Notes under the pieces: generated by a model
What the model was told of the DNA's origin: nothing
Database searches by the model: none
What the model saw: only the letters and a program-made list of their open reading frames with translations
Program-made: the position numbers and the translations under genes
Part shown: positions 50,393 to 59,511 of the stretch, in pieces
How positions within the stretch are numbered: position 1 is the first letter of the stretch
Layout: every line of letters starts with the position of its first letter
From: Hymenobacter pini
Lineage (GTDB): Bacteria; Bacteroidota; Bacteroidia; Cytophagales; Hymenobacteraceae
NCBI RefSeq assembly: GCF_020421205.1
Contig: NZ_JAIZZH010000006.1
Location: 1-64,000 of the forward strand
DNA: 64,000 nucleotides
Direction of reading: 5' to 3'

Positions 50393-51292
50393 TTACCGCC
50401 CGCCGAACAAGCCACCCAGCAGGCCGCCCATGCCGCCGTTCATGAGGCCGCCGAGGCCGCCGCCGCCGTTGCTGCGGGGCTGGGAGTTAGGCTGACCACC
50501 CAGACCGCCCAAAATAGACATCAGGGAGCCTAGCCCGCCGCTGCCCACGTGCGAGCCCTGCTGCGGATAGTTGCCATAGGTATCAGTAGACTGCTGCTGA
50601 CCGCCACCCAGCACACCGCTGAGCAAGCCGCCGCCCAGCAGACCACCGAGCAAGCCACCCATGCCGCTATTGGCGGCGCCTCCTAATAGGCCACCCATGG
50701 AGCCACCCATCATGCCGCCACCCATACCGGAGCTTTGACCCCGGCCGCCCATCACCTTCGAGATAACCATGGGGGCCACCACGCCCAGCAGACCGGCCAT
50801 CAGAGCACCTTTGGGAATGCCAGCGTTATCGAGCTTGTCGGAGATACCGCTGAAAAAGCCCTGCTTGGCCGGGTCGCTGGCCGAGTGGGGCACCTGAGCA
50901 GCCTGGTCCACTACCTGGTTCAGGGTTTGGGTTTGCTGGGGCGTGATGCCGAGGTAGGAGGCAATTTTATTTACCATGGCCTCTTCGTCGTTGGCATACG
51001 CTCCATCGGCGCGGGCGAAGCTGATCAGGTCGGTTACCAACGAAAAGCGCAGGTCGCTGCCCTTCAGCGCATCCAAGTTGGCTTTGATGCTTTCGTTAGT
51101 AGCATCTTTGGCGGAAGCCAGTACCTGCTGGGTGGCTCCACCGCTCAGGCCGGCCTGGTGGGCCAGCTGCTGCAGAAACTCTATTTCGGCGGCCGAAGCT
51201 TCCCGGTCGGCGGAGGCCAGGCTGGCAATAACGCTAAGGTAAGCGGCTTTTTCCTGGTCAGAGTAATTCTGAAGTAACTGCGTATCGTTCAT
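50393..51292 (-). CDS. TerB-like protein with Gly/Met-rich tail
   Basis: A 299-residue protein. Residues 1-150 are helical and TerB-like (EKAAYLSVIASLASADREAS, then SFARADGAYANDEEAMVNKI), with acidic residues typical of the putative metal-binding TerB fold. From about 165 the sequence is low-complexity Gly/Met/Leu with many GGLLGG repeats (about 190-299). That resembles bacterial glycine-zipper or membrane-inserting tails. No ter operon is nearby; function unknown. Confidence 0.8.
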   Translation of the reverse strand: MNDTQLLQNYSDQEKAAYLSVIASLASADREASAAEIEFLQQLAHQAGLSGGATQQVLASAKDATNESIKANLDALKGSDLRFSLVTDLISFARADGAYANDEEAMVNKIASYLGITPQQTQTLNQVVDQAAQVPHSASDPAKQGFFSGISDKLDNAGIPKGALMAGLLGVVAPMVISKVMGGRGQSSGMGGGMMGGSMGGLLGGAANSGMGGLLGGLLGGGLLSGVLGGGQQQSTDTYGNYPQQGSHVGSGGLGSLMSILGGLGGQPNSQPRSNGGGGLGGLMNGGMGGLLGGLFGGR

Positions 51293-51381
51293 GGCGAGAG
51301 GAGAAAAGAGAAAAGGAATGCACTCTCGGGTCTTAACGCAGGGGCAGCGGCTGAGGTTGGAGCAAAGCGGCCCCTCTTCAC

Positions 51382-53889
51382 CTAAAATTCGAAGTACTCG
51401 CCGGGCTGGGGCAGGGCTGGCTGCTTTGTCGGCTTTTTCAGCTCAAAGGAAGGCTTGGAGGCTGGCCGGGGTCCTGCATTGGCGGGCGGCACGTGGGCTG
51501 GCGCAGTGACGGCCGGTCCTGCGGCGGTTCGCTCCGGAGTAGTCCCCGATTCGTAGCGCACCGTAAACCGGTCCTCGGTGCCCTGAATAGCCAGGCGCAG
51601 ACCCGGCCCGTCGGCGCGGGCGGCGGCCCGGGGCAACAGGCCGGGCAGCAGCGGAATCTGCACGTGGTAGTCCATTTGCTGGTCGAAGGTGTGCGTGCCC
51701 GTCACTCGGATAAGCGAGGCCGCCCGCACATTGGAACGGATTTCCATCTGCGGAATGTAAACGGTGCGGCTCTGCACGTACAGGCTATTGCGCAGCTCCG
51801 CAAAGCGCAAGTGCCGGAGCGTAGCCCGGTCGGCCACTAGGCTCAGCCGCTGCAGGGGCTCAAAGTTGAGTAGTTGCCCGTCGTGGATGGTGGCGTGCAC
51901 CTCGGCCTCCAGCCGCTCCGTCAGCGGGGTCAGGTGCCCATCAAAATACGTATCCGACTCGGCCGTGGCGGTAAGGTGGCCGCGCAAGTGGCGGGCGGTG
52001 AGAAAGTGCTGGCCAAAGTCCTCAAACACGTAAAACAAACTATCCAGCGGCAGCTGCTGGCAACTGGCCACCGTACTGGCCTTCAGCAAATTGCTCCGAC
52101 GAGCATCTACCTTACCCCGCACGCTTACCAGCCCCCCGGCCGCCCGCAATGCCACGCCCGACGAGCTGAATACCTGGTTACGCAGCTGCAGATTGCCACG
52201 CAGCTCCCGGCCCTGCAGCCGCCGGAACCGCACGTGCCGCGCCTGAACCTGCAGATTCAGGGCCACGGTAGCCGGCACGTGCAGGCCCGGCTCCTTAGCA
52301 CCCGCAGCCGCGCCGGGCGCCGGCTTGCCCGCAGGCTGATACACATATAACAGTTGGTTGAACTCAAGCAGGTTCGAGGTTATGGCAGCCTCTACGCTGA
52401 GCGGCTGACCGGCGCGGGTGGCCCAGCCAGCCACGTTGCGCAGTGTGCCGTTGGCCTGAAAATCAGAGCTACCCAGCCGGCCACGCACGTTTTGCAGGGC
52501 CACATCGGCCCCACGCAGCTGCAGTTGGCCGCTCAGCCTAGTGAATGACTGCCGGAAGTCGCGCAGGTGCAGACTCACGTTGCGGAACGTGAGCTCCCCC
52601 GTTGCCTGCCGGGCGGTGGGCCGCTGCCGGATTGCCTGCCACGGCCCATCCAGGTGCAAATTCAGCTGTGCCTCGCCCTGGCCCGCGCGTACGGCCGACA
52701 CCGGAAAAAACTGCAGGGCTCGGCTTACGTCTACCGCCGCCTGCACGTGCGCCTTCAGCCGGGGATTTTCGAAGTTTTCCAGGCGCAGCTCACCGGCCAG
52801 CTTACGCCCCGCCAGCTGCCCTTGCACATTGCGGAGCGTGAGTACCGCCGAGCGGGCCGCGTGAGCCGGGCCGTTGCTGAACGTGCCGGTCAGGCTTACG
52901 TGGTCCAGCGTCTGCCGGTATTTCGGGTGAAAAAAGGAAGCGTCCCGGCACCCAAACTCCACCTGCACCCCCGGCTGCCGCTGCCCCGACCACTCGCCGC
53001 GCACCGTACCCCCGAAATACACCTGCCCCCGGCTGCGGTAGCCCGCCAACGGGCGCGAAAGGCGCGGCGGCAACAGCGCCAGCACCGATTGTACATCGGC
53101 CCCGGTAGCCCGGTACCGTAGCTGCAATACTGGTGCGGTCTGGTACGCAATGGTGCCGGCCAGTTCATAGCGAGCTAGCCCGATACCAATAGAGGAAGGC
53201 TGAATGGTCAGCTGCTGCCGCGCCCGGTTAATACGGACGGCAGCCCGCAGCTGCACTTGTTTCTGCTGAAAGTAGTCGTCGGAACCCAGGCGCACGGCTT
53301 GTACCTCGGCAGCGCCGGTGGCCGCTAGGGTCACTATCGGCCCGGCAATACTTACCTGCGCCTGCAGATTCGGCGCGAAAAAGGCTACCTTCTGCTGCCG
53401 GCCGGCATCTTCGTACTCTACCCGCACGCGCTCCAGCCGAATGCCTTCCAGGGCCAATTCGAAAGGGGCTTCGCCAGACCGGGGCATGGCCGTATCGGGG
53501 CAGATGACGTGGTAATTGCCTACGCCCTGCTGGTTGCGCCGCACCCGCACCCGCGCATCCGACAGGGTAATTTCCCGAATACGATAGTGCCCGCTCACCA
53601 CATCCCAGGCATTGAAGGCGCAATACAGCCGCCGAGCCTGGGCCAGCCGCACGGTATCCGTGGGCAACGAACCTTGCACCGTTACATCGTGCAGCGTTAC
53701 GGAAAGCCGCGGAAACTGATCCAGCGCCGATACCTCCAGCCGGCGGGCGTGGACCGGCACACACAGGTAACGGTTGAGGCCATTTACGAATAGACGGATT
53801 ACTGCATCCTGCCCCACCAGCAACCCCAGCCAGGCTACCCCAACCACAGCCAATAACGAAAAACTGAAAATTTTCAGAAACCGACGCAC
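51382..53889 (-). CDS. AsmA-family protein
   Basis: An 835-residue protein with an N-terminal signal anchor (about 8-27, FSFSLLAVVGVAWLGLLVG) and a very long beta-rich periplasmic part. AsmA hallmarks are the start domain (LEVSALDQFPRLSVTLHDVTVQG) and the C-terminal AsmA_2-like portion (LKASTVASCQQLPLDSLFYVFEDFG, VTGTHTFDQQMDYHVQIPLLPG). AsmA-like proteins are thought to bridge the periplasm for lipid transfer. A Pro/Ala/Thr-rich C-terminal tail ends in a Phe-Glu-Phe. Monocistronic. Confidence 0.88.
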   Translation of the reverse strand: MRRFLKIFSFSLLAVVGVAWLGLLVGQDAVIRLFVNGLNRYLCVPVHARRLEVSALDQFPRLSVTLHDVTVQGSLPTDTVRLAQARRLYCAFNAWDVVSGHYRIREITLSDARVRVRRNQQGVGNYHVICPDTAMPRSGEAPFELALEGIRLERVRVEYEDAGRQQKVAFFAPNLQAQVSIAGPIVTLAATGAAEVQAVRLGSDDYFQQKQVQLRAAVRINRARQQLTIQPSSIGIGLARYELAGTIAYQTAPVLQLRYRATGADVQSVLALLPPRLSRPLAGYRSRGQVYFGGTVRGEWSGQRQPGVQVEFGCRDASFFHPKYRQTLDHVSLTGTFSNGPAHAARSAVLTLRNVQGQLAGRKLAGELRLENFENPRLKAHVQAAVDVSRALQFFPVSAVRAGQGEAQLNLHLDGPWQAIRQRPTARQATGELTFRNVSLHLRDFRQSFTRLSGQLQLRGADVALQNVRGRLGSSDFQANGTLRNVAGWATRAGQPLSVEAAITSNLLEFNQLLYVYQPAGKPAPGAAAGAKEPGLHVPATVALNLQVQARHVRFRRLQGRELRGNLQLRNQVFSSSGVALRAAGGLVSVRGKVDARRSNLLKASTVASCQQLPLDSLFYVFEDFGQHFLTARHLRGHLTATAESDTYFDGHLTPLTERLEAEVHATIHDGQLLNFEPLQRLSLVADRATLRHLRFAELRNSLYVQSRTVYIPQMEIRSNVRAASLIRVTGTHTFDQQMDYHVQIPLLPGLLPRAAARADGPGLRLAIQGTEDRFTVRYESGTTPERTAAGPAVTAPAHVPPANAGPRPASKPSFELKKPTKQPALPQPGEYFEF

Positions 53890-53984
53890 GCTTTTCCTTC
53901 TGCTGAAATTTCTGATTGGCAGTTAGTTGCCGATAAGCAAACGAACAACTGCAAAAAATCTTCAGCCAAAGATGGGGGAAAGAG

Positions 53985-54015
53985 TTGCGTTTTCGAAAAC
54001 AGCCCCCCATATTTG
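53985..54015 (+). promoter_or_regulatory. Probable promoter of the tRNA-Val pair
   Basis: TTG (53985-53987), a 20-nt spacer and CATATTTG (54008-54015, one mismatch to TAnnTTTG), 26 nt before the first tRNA. Confidence 0.4.
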
Positions 54016-54040
54016 CCATCCCAAACAGGACACGCCCATT

Positions 54041-54115
54041 GGGAGATTAGCTCAGCTGGTTCAGAGCATCTGCCTTACAAGCAGAGGGTCACTGGTTCGA
54101 ACCCAGTATCTCCCA
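54041..54115 (+). tRNA. tRNA-Val (anticodon UAC), copy 1
   Basis: 75 nt. Acceptor GGGAGAT/ATCTCCC, D-arm GCTC...GAGC, anticodon stem TCTGC/GCAGA with loop CTTACAA (anticodon TAC), T-arm ACTGG-TTCGAAC-CCAGT, discriminator A. CCA is not encoded (next bases CTT). Confidence 0.95.
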
Positions 54116-54141
54116 CTTTTTTAGAGTACGCTTACCCCCTC

Positions 54142-54216
54142 GGGAGATTAGCTCAGCTGGTTCAGAGCATCTGCCTTACAAGCAGAGGGTCACTGGTTCG
54201 AACCCAGTATCTCCCA
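54142..54216 (+). tRNA. tRNA-Val (anticodon UAC), copy 2
   Basis: An exact copy of the previous tRNA, 26 nt downstream. Here the genome encodes CCA directly after the discriminator base (54217-54219). A terminator follows within 7 nt, so the two are co-transcribed. Confidence 0.95.
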
Positions 54217-54222
54217 CCAATT

Positions 54223-54250
54223 AAAGGACTGCCACAAGTGGCAGTCCTTT
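54223..54250 (+). terminator. Strong terminator of the tRNA-Val pair
   Basis: A 12-bp stem AAAGGACTGCCA / TGGCAGTCCTTT (54223-54234, 54239-54250), tetraloop CAAG, followed by TTTTGTTTTT. It may also stop the convergent glycosyltransferase transcript. Confidence 0.85.
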
Positions 54251-54262
54251 TTTGTTTTTCAG

Positions 54263-55549
54263 CTACTGCCGCGCCCGGTGGTGGCCGGGTAGCCAGCCCA
54301 GCCGCCCAACCACTACCAGCGGGAACAGCAGCAGGGCTGGCTCGGCGAAGAACCGCCACCGGAACCCCACAAAAAACACCAGGCTCAGCAGCCACACGGC
54401 CACCAGCGGCGTGAGCAGTAGCCAATCGGCCGACTGAAAGCGCAGGCCCCGGTAGCCCACCACCGTCAGCAGCAGGGCCATGCCGAAGGCCAGCAGCGTG
54501 AGGGCCGTGAAGGGGTTCCACGGGGTGCGGGGGGCATCGGCAATGAAGTTTTCGGGGGAGAAGAACAGCAGGGTTTTGCGCAGCATCAGCCGGGCTTCCG
54601 CTCCGGGGTGCCCGGCCACCCACTGCCGGGCCAGCCGGGCCCGGGCCTGGCTTTCCTGGTACTGGTTCAGGGAATCGAGCTGCGGAATATGCCGGCGCAC
54701 AAACCGGTCGAACGGGCCCTGCCGGTCGTCCCAGTCGAACATAAACCGCCCTTGGGTAACGCCGTTGTGGCCCTGCAGCAGCTCAAACCCGGCCTGGTTG
54801 CTGAGCGTGTAGGCCCCAAACATGCGGTGGTTTTTCAGGAAGATGGGCGTGTGCGCCGCTACCAGGGCCAGCAGCAGCCCCAGGCTGAGGGCCCAGGCTG
54901 TTAGCCGGGACCGGGCCGGCTGCCGCGTCATCAACCCCAGCCACACGGCAAATAGCAGCCCGTACACCGCCAGCAGATACCCCCGCAACAGGCACGAGAG
55001 TACCACAGCCCCGGTAATAAGCAGGGCATCGGGCCAGCGCAAGGGCCGGCCACCGTGCAGGCGTAACAGCTTGTACACCACCAGAATCAACAGGGGCAGG
55101 GCTAGGTTTTCAAACCACCAGAACGCCCCGATGTAGTACACTACCCCCGGCGACACGGCCCAGAGCAACGCCCCCAGCCAGCCCACCTCCAACCGCAGCC
55201 CCAGGTACTGCAAGGTGCGCTGCACGTACAGCCCGCCCACCAGATACAGCCCCGCGGCGGCGGCGTACACCAGCAGCGTAAGGTAGTGCCGCGGCAGCCC
55301 GGCCCGGCTCCAGCCCACGTACACGAACACCGGGAAGCTGGCGTGGAAGGCATCGGGCCGGAGTTGCTGGCGCTCGGGGTCCAAGCTCACGTAGCCGCGG
55401 CCGGCCAGGTAGTTATCGGCAATGCGGCCGTTGCGGCGCTCATCGTAGTTCCACTCCAGGCCGGGATTCAGGCCCAAATTGAGCGCCAGCCGAAGCACCA
55501 GCAGCAAAGCGGCCACCGGCCATACGTATCGAGGAATGGAGCGCAGCAC
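54263..55549 (-). CDS. GT39-like membrane glycosyltransferase 1
   Basis: A 428-residue polytopic protein (about 10-11 helices). It resembles ArnT/PMT-like dolichyl-phosphate-mannosyltransferase family proteins: an N-terminal helix, then a first periplasmic loop with acidic residues (LEWNYDERRNGRIADNYLAGRGY) where the catalytic Asp/Glu lie, further helices and a C-terminal helix bundle. It would transfer a sugar from a polyprenyl phosphate to a periplasmic acceptor. It is divergent from a second enzyme of the same type (66 bp), suggesting a joint role in cell-surface glycosylation. Confidence 0.75.
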   Translation of the reverse strand: MLRSIPRYVWPVAALLLVLRLALNLGLNPGLEWNYDERRNGRIADNYLAGRGYVSLDPERQQLRPDAFHASFPVFVYVGWSRAGLPRHYLTLLVYAAAAGLYLVGGLYVQRTLQYLGLRLEVGWLGALLWAVSPGVVYYIGAFWWFENLALPLLILVVYKLLRLHGGRPLRWPDALLITGAVVLSCLLRGYLLAVYGLLFAVWLGLMTRQPARSRLTAWALSLGLLLALVAAHTPIFLKNHRMFGAYTLSNQAGFELLQGHNGVTQGRFMFDWDDRQGPFDRFVRRHIPQLDSLNQYQESQARARLARQWVAGHPGAEARLMLRKTLLFFSPENFIADAPRTPWNPFTALTLLAFGMALLLTVVGYRGLRFQSADWLLLTPLVAVWLLSLVFFVGFRWRFFAEPALLLFPLVVVGRLGWLPGHHRARQ

Positions 55550-55615
55550 GAGCAGCGGGATAAGGTTGCGGATGAATTGCCGAATTTAGCGGCGTTTCCT
55601 GAGCATACGACGCCG

Positions 55616-57241
55616 ATGAGCTTTTTCCCCACCTTGTGGCGCCCCCGCCGGTTCAGCTGGGTGGTGGGCGCATTTTTTGGATTGCTGACGCTGCTGGGCG
55701 TGGCCCTGTACCGCGACTACGGCGTAGGCTGGGATGAGCAGCTGGACCGGCTCAACGGCATCATCAACGCCAAGTACGTAGCCCTGCAGCTAGCCCCCGA
55801 GCTGGCCCGCCGTCAGGCTACCTTCGCCCAGATACCCGACATGCGCGACAACCAGGACGCCGACCACGGGGTGCTGTATCAGTTGCCGCTGGTGGTGCTG
55901 GAGAAGGTGGTGGGCGTGGAGGACTCGCGGGACGTGTACTTTTTTCGGCACCTGGTTATCTGGCTTACCTGCGTGGCGGGCACCTACGTGGTGTACCGGG
56001 TGGCGGCCCGCTACCTAGGCAGCCGGCCCTGGGGGCTGCTGGTGGCCGGGGCGCTGGTCCTGTCGCCGAGGCTGTTTGCTGAGTCGTTCTACAACTATAA
56101 GGACCTGGTGTTCATCGGGTTTTTCGCGTTGGGCATTGGCACGCTGTGGTGGTGGCTGCGGCGGCCGGGCTGGGGGCGGGCCGCCGTGCACGGTGCCGTC
56201 GTGGGGGCGGCCATTGATGTACGTACTATGGCGGTGCTGCTGGTGGGCTTCACGGTGGGATTTGCCGTGCTGGAAGGCTGGGCCCGGCCCGCCATCCGGC
56301 GGCAACTGTTCGGTAGCTTTCTGCTGCTGGTGTCGGTGCTGGCGGTGGTTATCGTGATGGGGTGGCCGTATCTGTGGGAAGCCCCGGTGCAGCACTTCGT
56401 AGCCGCCTTTACCAGCTTCAGCCGCTACCGGGCCGATATGCTGACGGTATACATGGGCCAGGAACTATCGGTGCGGGACCTGCCCTGGCACTACCTGCCC
56501 GTGTGGATGCTGGTCACGACGCCCCTGCCCTACGTAGCCCTGCTGCTGGCCGGGCTGGCCGTGGTGGGCCGGCAGGCCATGCGGGGCCTGAGCACCTGGC
56601 TGCACACTACCGCCGGCCGGCAGGATGCCCTGGTGCTGGCGTGGCTGCTGGGGCCGCTGGTAGCCATTGTGGTGCTGCGCTCAGTGGTGTACGATGGGTG
56701 GCGACACGTGTACTTCGTGTATCCGGCGCTGCTGCTGCTGGCTGGCCGGGGCGCACAGGCGTTGTGGCGCGGCTGGCATGCTACCTCGCGCCCGGCCCTG
56801 CGCCGGGGGGGCTACGGGGCCGTGGCGGTGCTTGCTCTGGGCCTGGGCCACACGCTGCTGCGCATGGTGCTCGACCACCCCTACCAGAACGTGTATTTCA
56901 GCTTTCTACCGGGCCCGGTGGCGGAGCGCCTGTTTGAGCGCGACTACTGGGGCCTGTCGGGGCGGGAGGGAGTGGAGTGGATACTGGCCCACGACTCCAG
57001 CGCCGTGGTGCCGGTGGCTACCGAGCCCCGCACCGCCCTGATGCTGCACAACGCCCAACTGCTGCTGCCTCCCACCGAGCGGGCCCGCTTGCGCATGGTG
57101 CCGGTGGCCCAGGCCCGGTATTTCCTCACCACCTACCGCTGGCACCCCGGCCCCTACCCCGACTCTGTGGGCCGGCCCGTGTACTTTCGGCGGGTAAATG
57201 GCCTTACCTTGCTGTCGGTGCTACGCCGGCCCACGCGGTAA
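55616..57241 (+). CDS. GT39-like membrane glycosyltransferase 2
   Basis: A 541-residue polytopic protein; start MSFFPTLWRPRRF chosen because the upstream frame runs antisense to the divergent gene. The first loop has RDYGVGWDEQLDRLNG, with the catalytic-type Asp-Glu pair. FFRHLVIWL and LSPRLFAESFYNYKDLVF follow, with about 11 helices. The C-terminal soluble part (about 430-541) is periplasmic. Substrate unknown. Confidence 0.78.
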   Translation: MSFFPTLWRPRRFSWVVGAFFGLLTLLGVALYRDYGVGWDEQLDRLNGIINAKYVALQLAPELARRQATFAQIPDMRDNQDADHGVLYQLPLVVLEKVVGVEDSRDVYFFRHLVIWLTCVAGTYVVYRVAARYLGSRPWGLLVAGALVLSPRLFAESFYNYKDLVFIGFFALGIGTLWWWLRRPGWGRAAVHGAVVGAAIDVRTMAVLLVGFTVGFAVLEGWARPAIRRQLFGSFLLLVSVLAVVIVMGWPYLWEAPVQHFVAAFTSFSRYRADMLTVYMGQELSVRDLPWHYLPVWMLVTTPLPYVALLLAGLAVVGRQAMRGLSTWLHTTAGRQDALVLAWLLGPLVAIVVLRSVVYDGWRHVYFVYPALLLLAGRGAQALWRGWHATSRPALRRGGYGAVAVLALGLGHTLLRMVLDHPYQNVYFSFLPGPVAERLFERDYWGLSGREGVEWILAHDSSAVVPVATEPRTALMLHNAQLLLPPTERARLRMVPVAQARYFLTTYRWHPGPYPDSVGRPVYFRRVNGLTLLSVLRRPTR

Positions 57242-57315
57242 CGCTGGCCGCCACGGCTAGCCTTTTCTTTTCCGGCCTGAGCGGCTCTTGTTCCGCCTTT
57301 CTGATACTCAGCCTC

Positions 57316-58488
57316 ATGCCCCTGCTCGAAGTAACTTCCCCCGCGCTGGTCCGGCAGTTTCTGGACCTGCCTGCCCGCCTCTACCAGAATCAACTCCAGT
57401 GGATTTCACCCCTCGACCACGAAATTGAGGCAGTGTTCGACCCAAAGAAGAACCCTAACTTTGCCCACGGCGAGGCCATCAGGTGGGTGCTGACCGATGC
57501 GGCCGGTACGGTTATCGGCCGGGTGGCGGCGTTCATCAACCGCCACACGCCCCAAACCGACCCCACCCAGCCGGTGGGCGGCATGGGCTTTTTTGAGTGC
57601 ATCGACGACCAGGCGGCGGCCAACGAGCTGTTTGACGTCTGCCGCCAATGGCTGGCCGCGCGGGGCATGGCGGCCATGGACGGGCCCATCAACTTCGGCG
57701 AGCGGGACCGGTTCTGGGGCCTGCTCACTGATGGCTTCACCGAGCCCAACTACGGCATGTTCTACCACCAGCCTTACTACCAACGGCTGTTTGAGACGTA
57801 CGGATTTCAGCTCTATTTCAAGCAGTATACCTGCTACCGGGAGGTGGCCACGCCCCTGCACCCGGCCTTCGATAAGGCGGCGGAGCGCTACGCCCAGGAG
57901 CATCCCGAGTTCAGCTTCCGCCACGCCAACAAGCGCGATACTGAGAAGCTGGCCCGCGACTTTCACCACGTATACAACCTGGCCTGGGCCAACCACAGCG
58001 GCGTAAATCCCATGAGCCTGGATAAGGCCCGCGACCTGGTGAAGCAGATGAAGCCCGTGCTGGACGAGCGGATTCTGTGGTTTGCCTACGCCGGCGAGGA
58101 GCCCGTGGCCTTCTTCGTGAGCCTGCCCGAGCTCAACCAGATTTTCAAACATGTGGGCCGCAACTTTAACCTGTGGGGTAAGCTGCGTTTCCTGTGGGAG
58201 AAGCACAAGTACGAGCAGCGCACCGATAAAAAGCTGTTCGGGGTGATTTTTGGGGTGGTACCGGCCTGGCAGGGCAAGGGCGTGGAAAGTGCCCTGATGG
58301 TGCACGCCCGGCAAGAGTTTCTGCGGGCGGGCTACGCCGACATCGAAATGAACTGGATTGGCGACTTCAACCCCCGCATGCTGGCCCTCACCCGGTCCAT
58401 CGGGGCGCGCATCTACAAAACCCACGTCACCTACCGCTACCAGTTTGACCGTACCCGCCCCTTTGAACGGAGCCCCATTATTCGGTGA
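57316..58488 (+). CDS. GNAT-like protein of unknown substrate
   Basis: A 390-residue soluble protein starting MPLLEVTSPALVRQFLDLP, 74 nt after the glycosyltransferase gene. It seems to hold two acyltransferase-like halves: residues about 1-190 (IGRVAAFINRHTPQT, GMGFFECIDDQAAANELFD) and about 200-390 (ILWFAYAGEEPVAFFVSLPEL, GVVPAWQGKGVESALMVHA). The latter contains the Q/RxxGxG/A acetyl-CoA loop as QGKGVE. Conserved in Bacteroidota; substrate unknown. Confidence 0.7.
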   Translation: MPLLEVTSPALVRQFLDLPARLYQNQLQWISPLDHEIEAVFDPKKNPNFAHGEAIRWVLTDAAGTVIGRVAAFINRHTPQTDPTQPVGGMGFFECIDDQAAANELFDVCRQWLAARGMAAMDGPINFGERDRFWGLLTDGFTEPNYGMFYHQPYYQRLFETYGFQLYFKQYTCYREVATPLHPAFDKAAERYAQEHPEFSFRHANKRDTEKLARDFHHVYNLAWANHSGVNPMSLDKARDLVKQMKPVLDERILWFAYAGEEPVAFFVSLPELNQIFKHVGRNFNLWGKLRFLWEKHKYEQRTDKKLFGVIFGVVPAWQGKGVESALMVHARQEFLRAGYADIEMNWIGDFNPRMLALTRSIGARIYKTHVTYRYQFDRTRPFERSPIIR

Positions 58489-58505
58489 AGGCACCACTTG
58501 TACGC

Positions 58506-58749
58506 CATTGCGAGGCAGAGCCGAAGCAATCCGTCCTTGTCAGCGTGATACGCCTCGAATAACCGACAAACCCTTGTTATTCGGCTGTATAGATACTTCT
58601 TACCAGCTTCCGAATAAATAATATTGAGTCACAAAAATACATCCCAACCTATTCAAAAGCCCCAGCCGTTTCGCACGTCTGGGGCTTTTGAATAGAGCAA
58701 CGTTTCGCGCACAGAAGAGGAAAGATTGCTTCGGCTCTGCCTCGCAATG
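58506..58749. repeat. REP-like palindromic element C, arms split by a terminator
   Basis: Perfect 26-bp arms CATTGCGAGGCAGAGCCGAA... (58506-58531) and the inverse (58724-58749) are 192 nt apart and enclose the bidirectional terminator at 58650-58694. The arm belongs to the same family as repeats A and B (CGTCAT/CGCCATT...GAAGC-AT-C). The right arm ends 4 nt before the coaE stop. Confidence 0.65.
58650..58694. terminator. Bidirectional terminator inside repeat C
   Basis: A 16-bp stem TATTCAAAAGCCCCAG (58650-58665) with CTGGGGCTTTTGAATA (58679-58694), 13-nt loop, U-rich on both sides. It lies between the convergent GNAT-like gene and coaE. Confidence 0.75.
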
Positions 58750-58753
58750 ACCG

Positions 58754-59347
58754 CTACGCCCGGAACCCCGCATCTAGCCGTAATACCTGCGGGATGAGCA
58801 GGTGCTCGTCGTCGTTGTGGACCACATGCTGGGCGCGGACCATTTTTTCCTCTTCGCCCATCTGCTTGCCGATGATATTCTGCACATCATCGGGGGTACG
58901 GTGCGGGTCGCGGCGTAGCACGCGGGCCTGGCGCAGGGCCTGGGGGGTAAACACGGTAATTACCTCATCGAGCTGCTGGTACGCGCCCGATTCGTAGAGC
59001 AGGGCGGCTTCCTTGAGCACGTAGGCGTGGCCCTCGGCCCGGCGGGCAGCGGCCCACTGGGCAAAGTCGCGGCCCACGTGGGGGTGCACCAGGGCGTTGA
59101 GGCGGGCCAGCTGGACCGGGTCGGGAAAGGCCACGCGGGCCAGGTACGTGCGGTTAAGCTGGCCTTCGGCAGTAAAGGTTTCGGGGCCGAAGGCGGCCGT
59201 CAGCTCGTCGCGCAGCTGCGCATCGTGGGCCATAACCCACTTGGCCCGGGCGTCCGAATCGTACACCGGCACGCCCAGCACCTGAAACAGGCGGCACACT
59301 ACGCTTTTACCCGAGCCGATTCCGCCCGTAATTCCAATCAGCCGCAT
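58754..59347 (-). CDS. coaE: Dephospho-CoA kinase
   Basis: A 197-residue kinase for the last step of CoA synthesis (phosphorylates the ribose 3'-OH of dephospho-CoA). The P-loop GGIGSGKS is at 8-15, with VYDSDARAKWVM (Asp catalytic), HPHVGRDFAQW and the LID region RVLRRDPHRTPDDVQNII. Normal length. It is last in the nusB-to-coaE series; a 164-bp gap with an imperfect inverted repeat of GAGTTGAG/ATGAATG words separates it from the ybbR-like gene. Confidence 0.94.
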   Translation of the reverse strand: MRLIGITGGIGSGKSVVCRLFQVLGVPVYDSDARAKWVMAHDAQLRDELTAAFGPETFTAEGQLNRTYLARVAFPDPVQLARLNALVHPHVGRDFAQWAAARRAEGHAYVLKEAALLYESGAYQQLDEVITVFTPQALRQARVLRRDPHRTPDDVQNIIGKQMGEEEKMVRAQHVVHNDDEHLLIPQVLRLDAGFRA

Positions 59348-59511
59348 GTTTTGTTGAGAGTTGAGTTATGAATGATGCGTTATTAAGCAGGACATAAGCC
59401 TATTATACAGACACTTACCAGGCAAGAAAGTAGAAAGAATGGTGTAGCGTTGCTAGGTACGCCAACGCAGCACCCCTATTTCATCATTCAGCACTCATCA
59501 CTCAACTCTCT

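Noticed and set aside
55286-55615. 110-codon N-terminal extension of the second glycosyltransferase
   Set aside because: The extension is antisense to the divergent glycosyltransferase and has no membrane or signal features.
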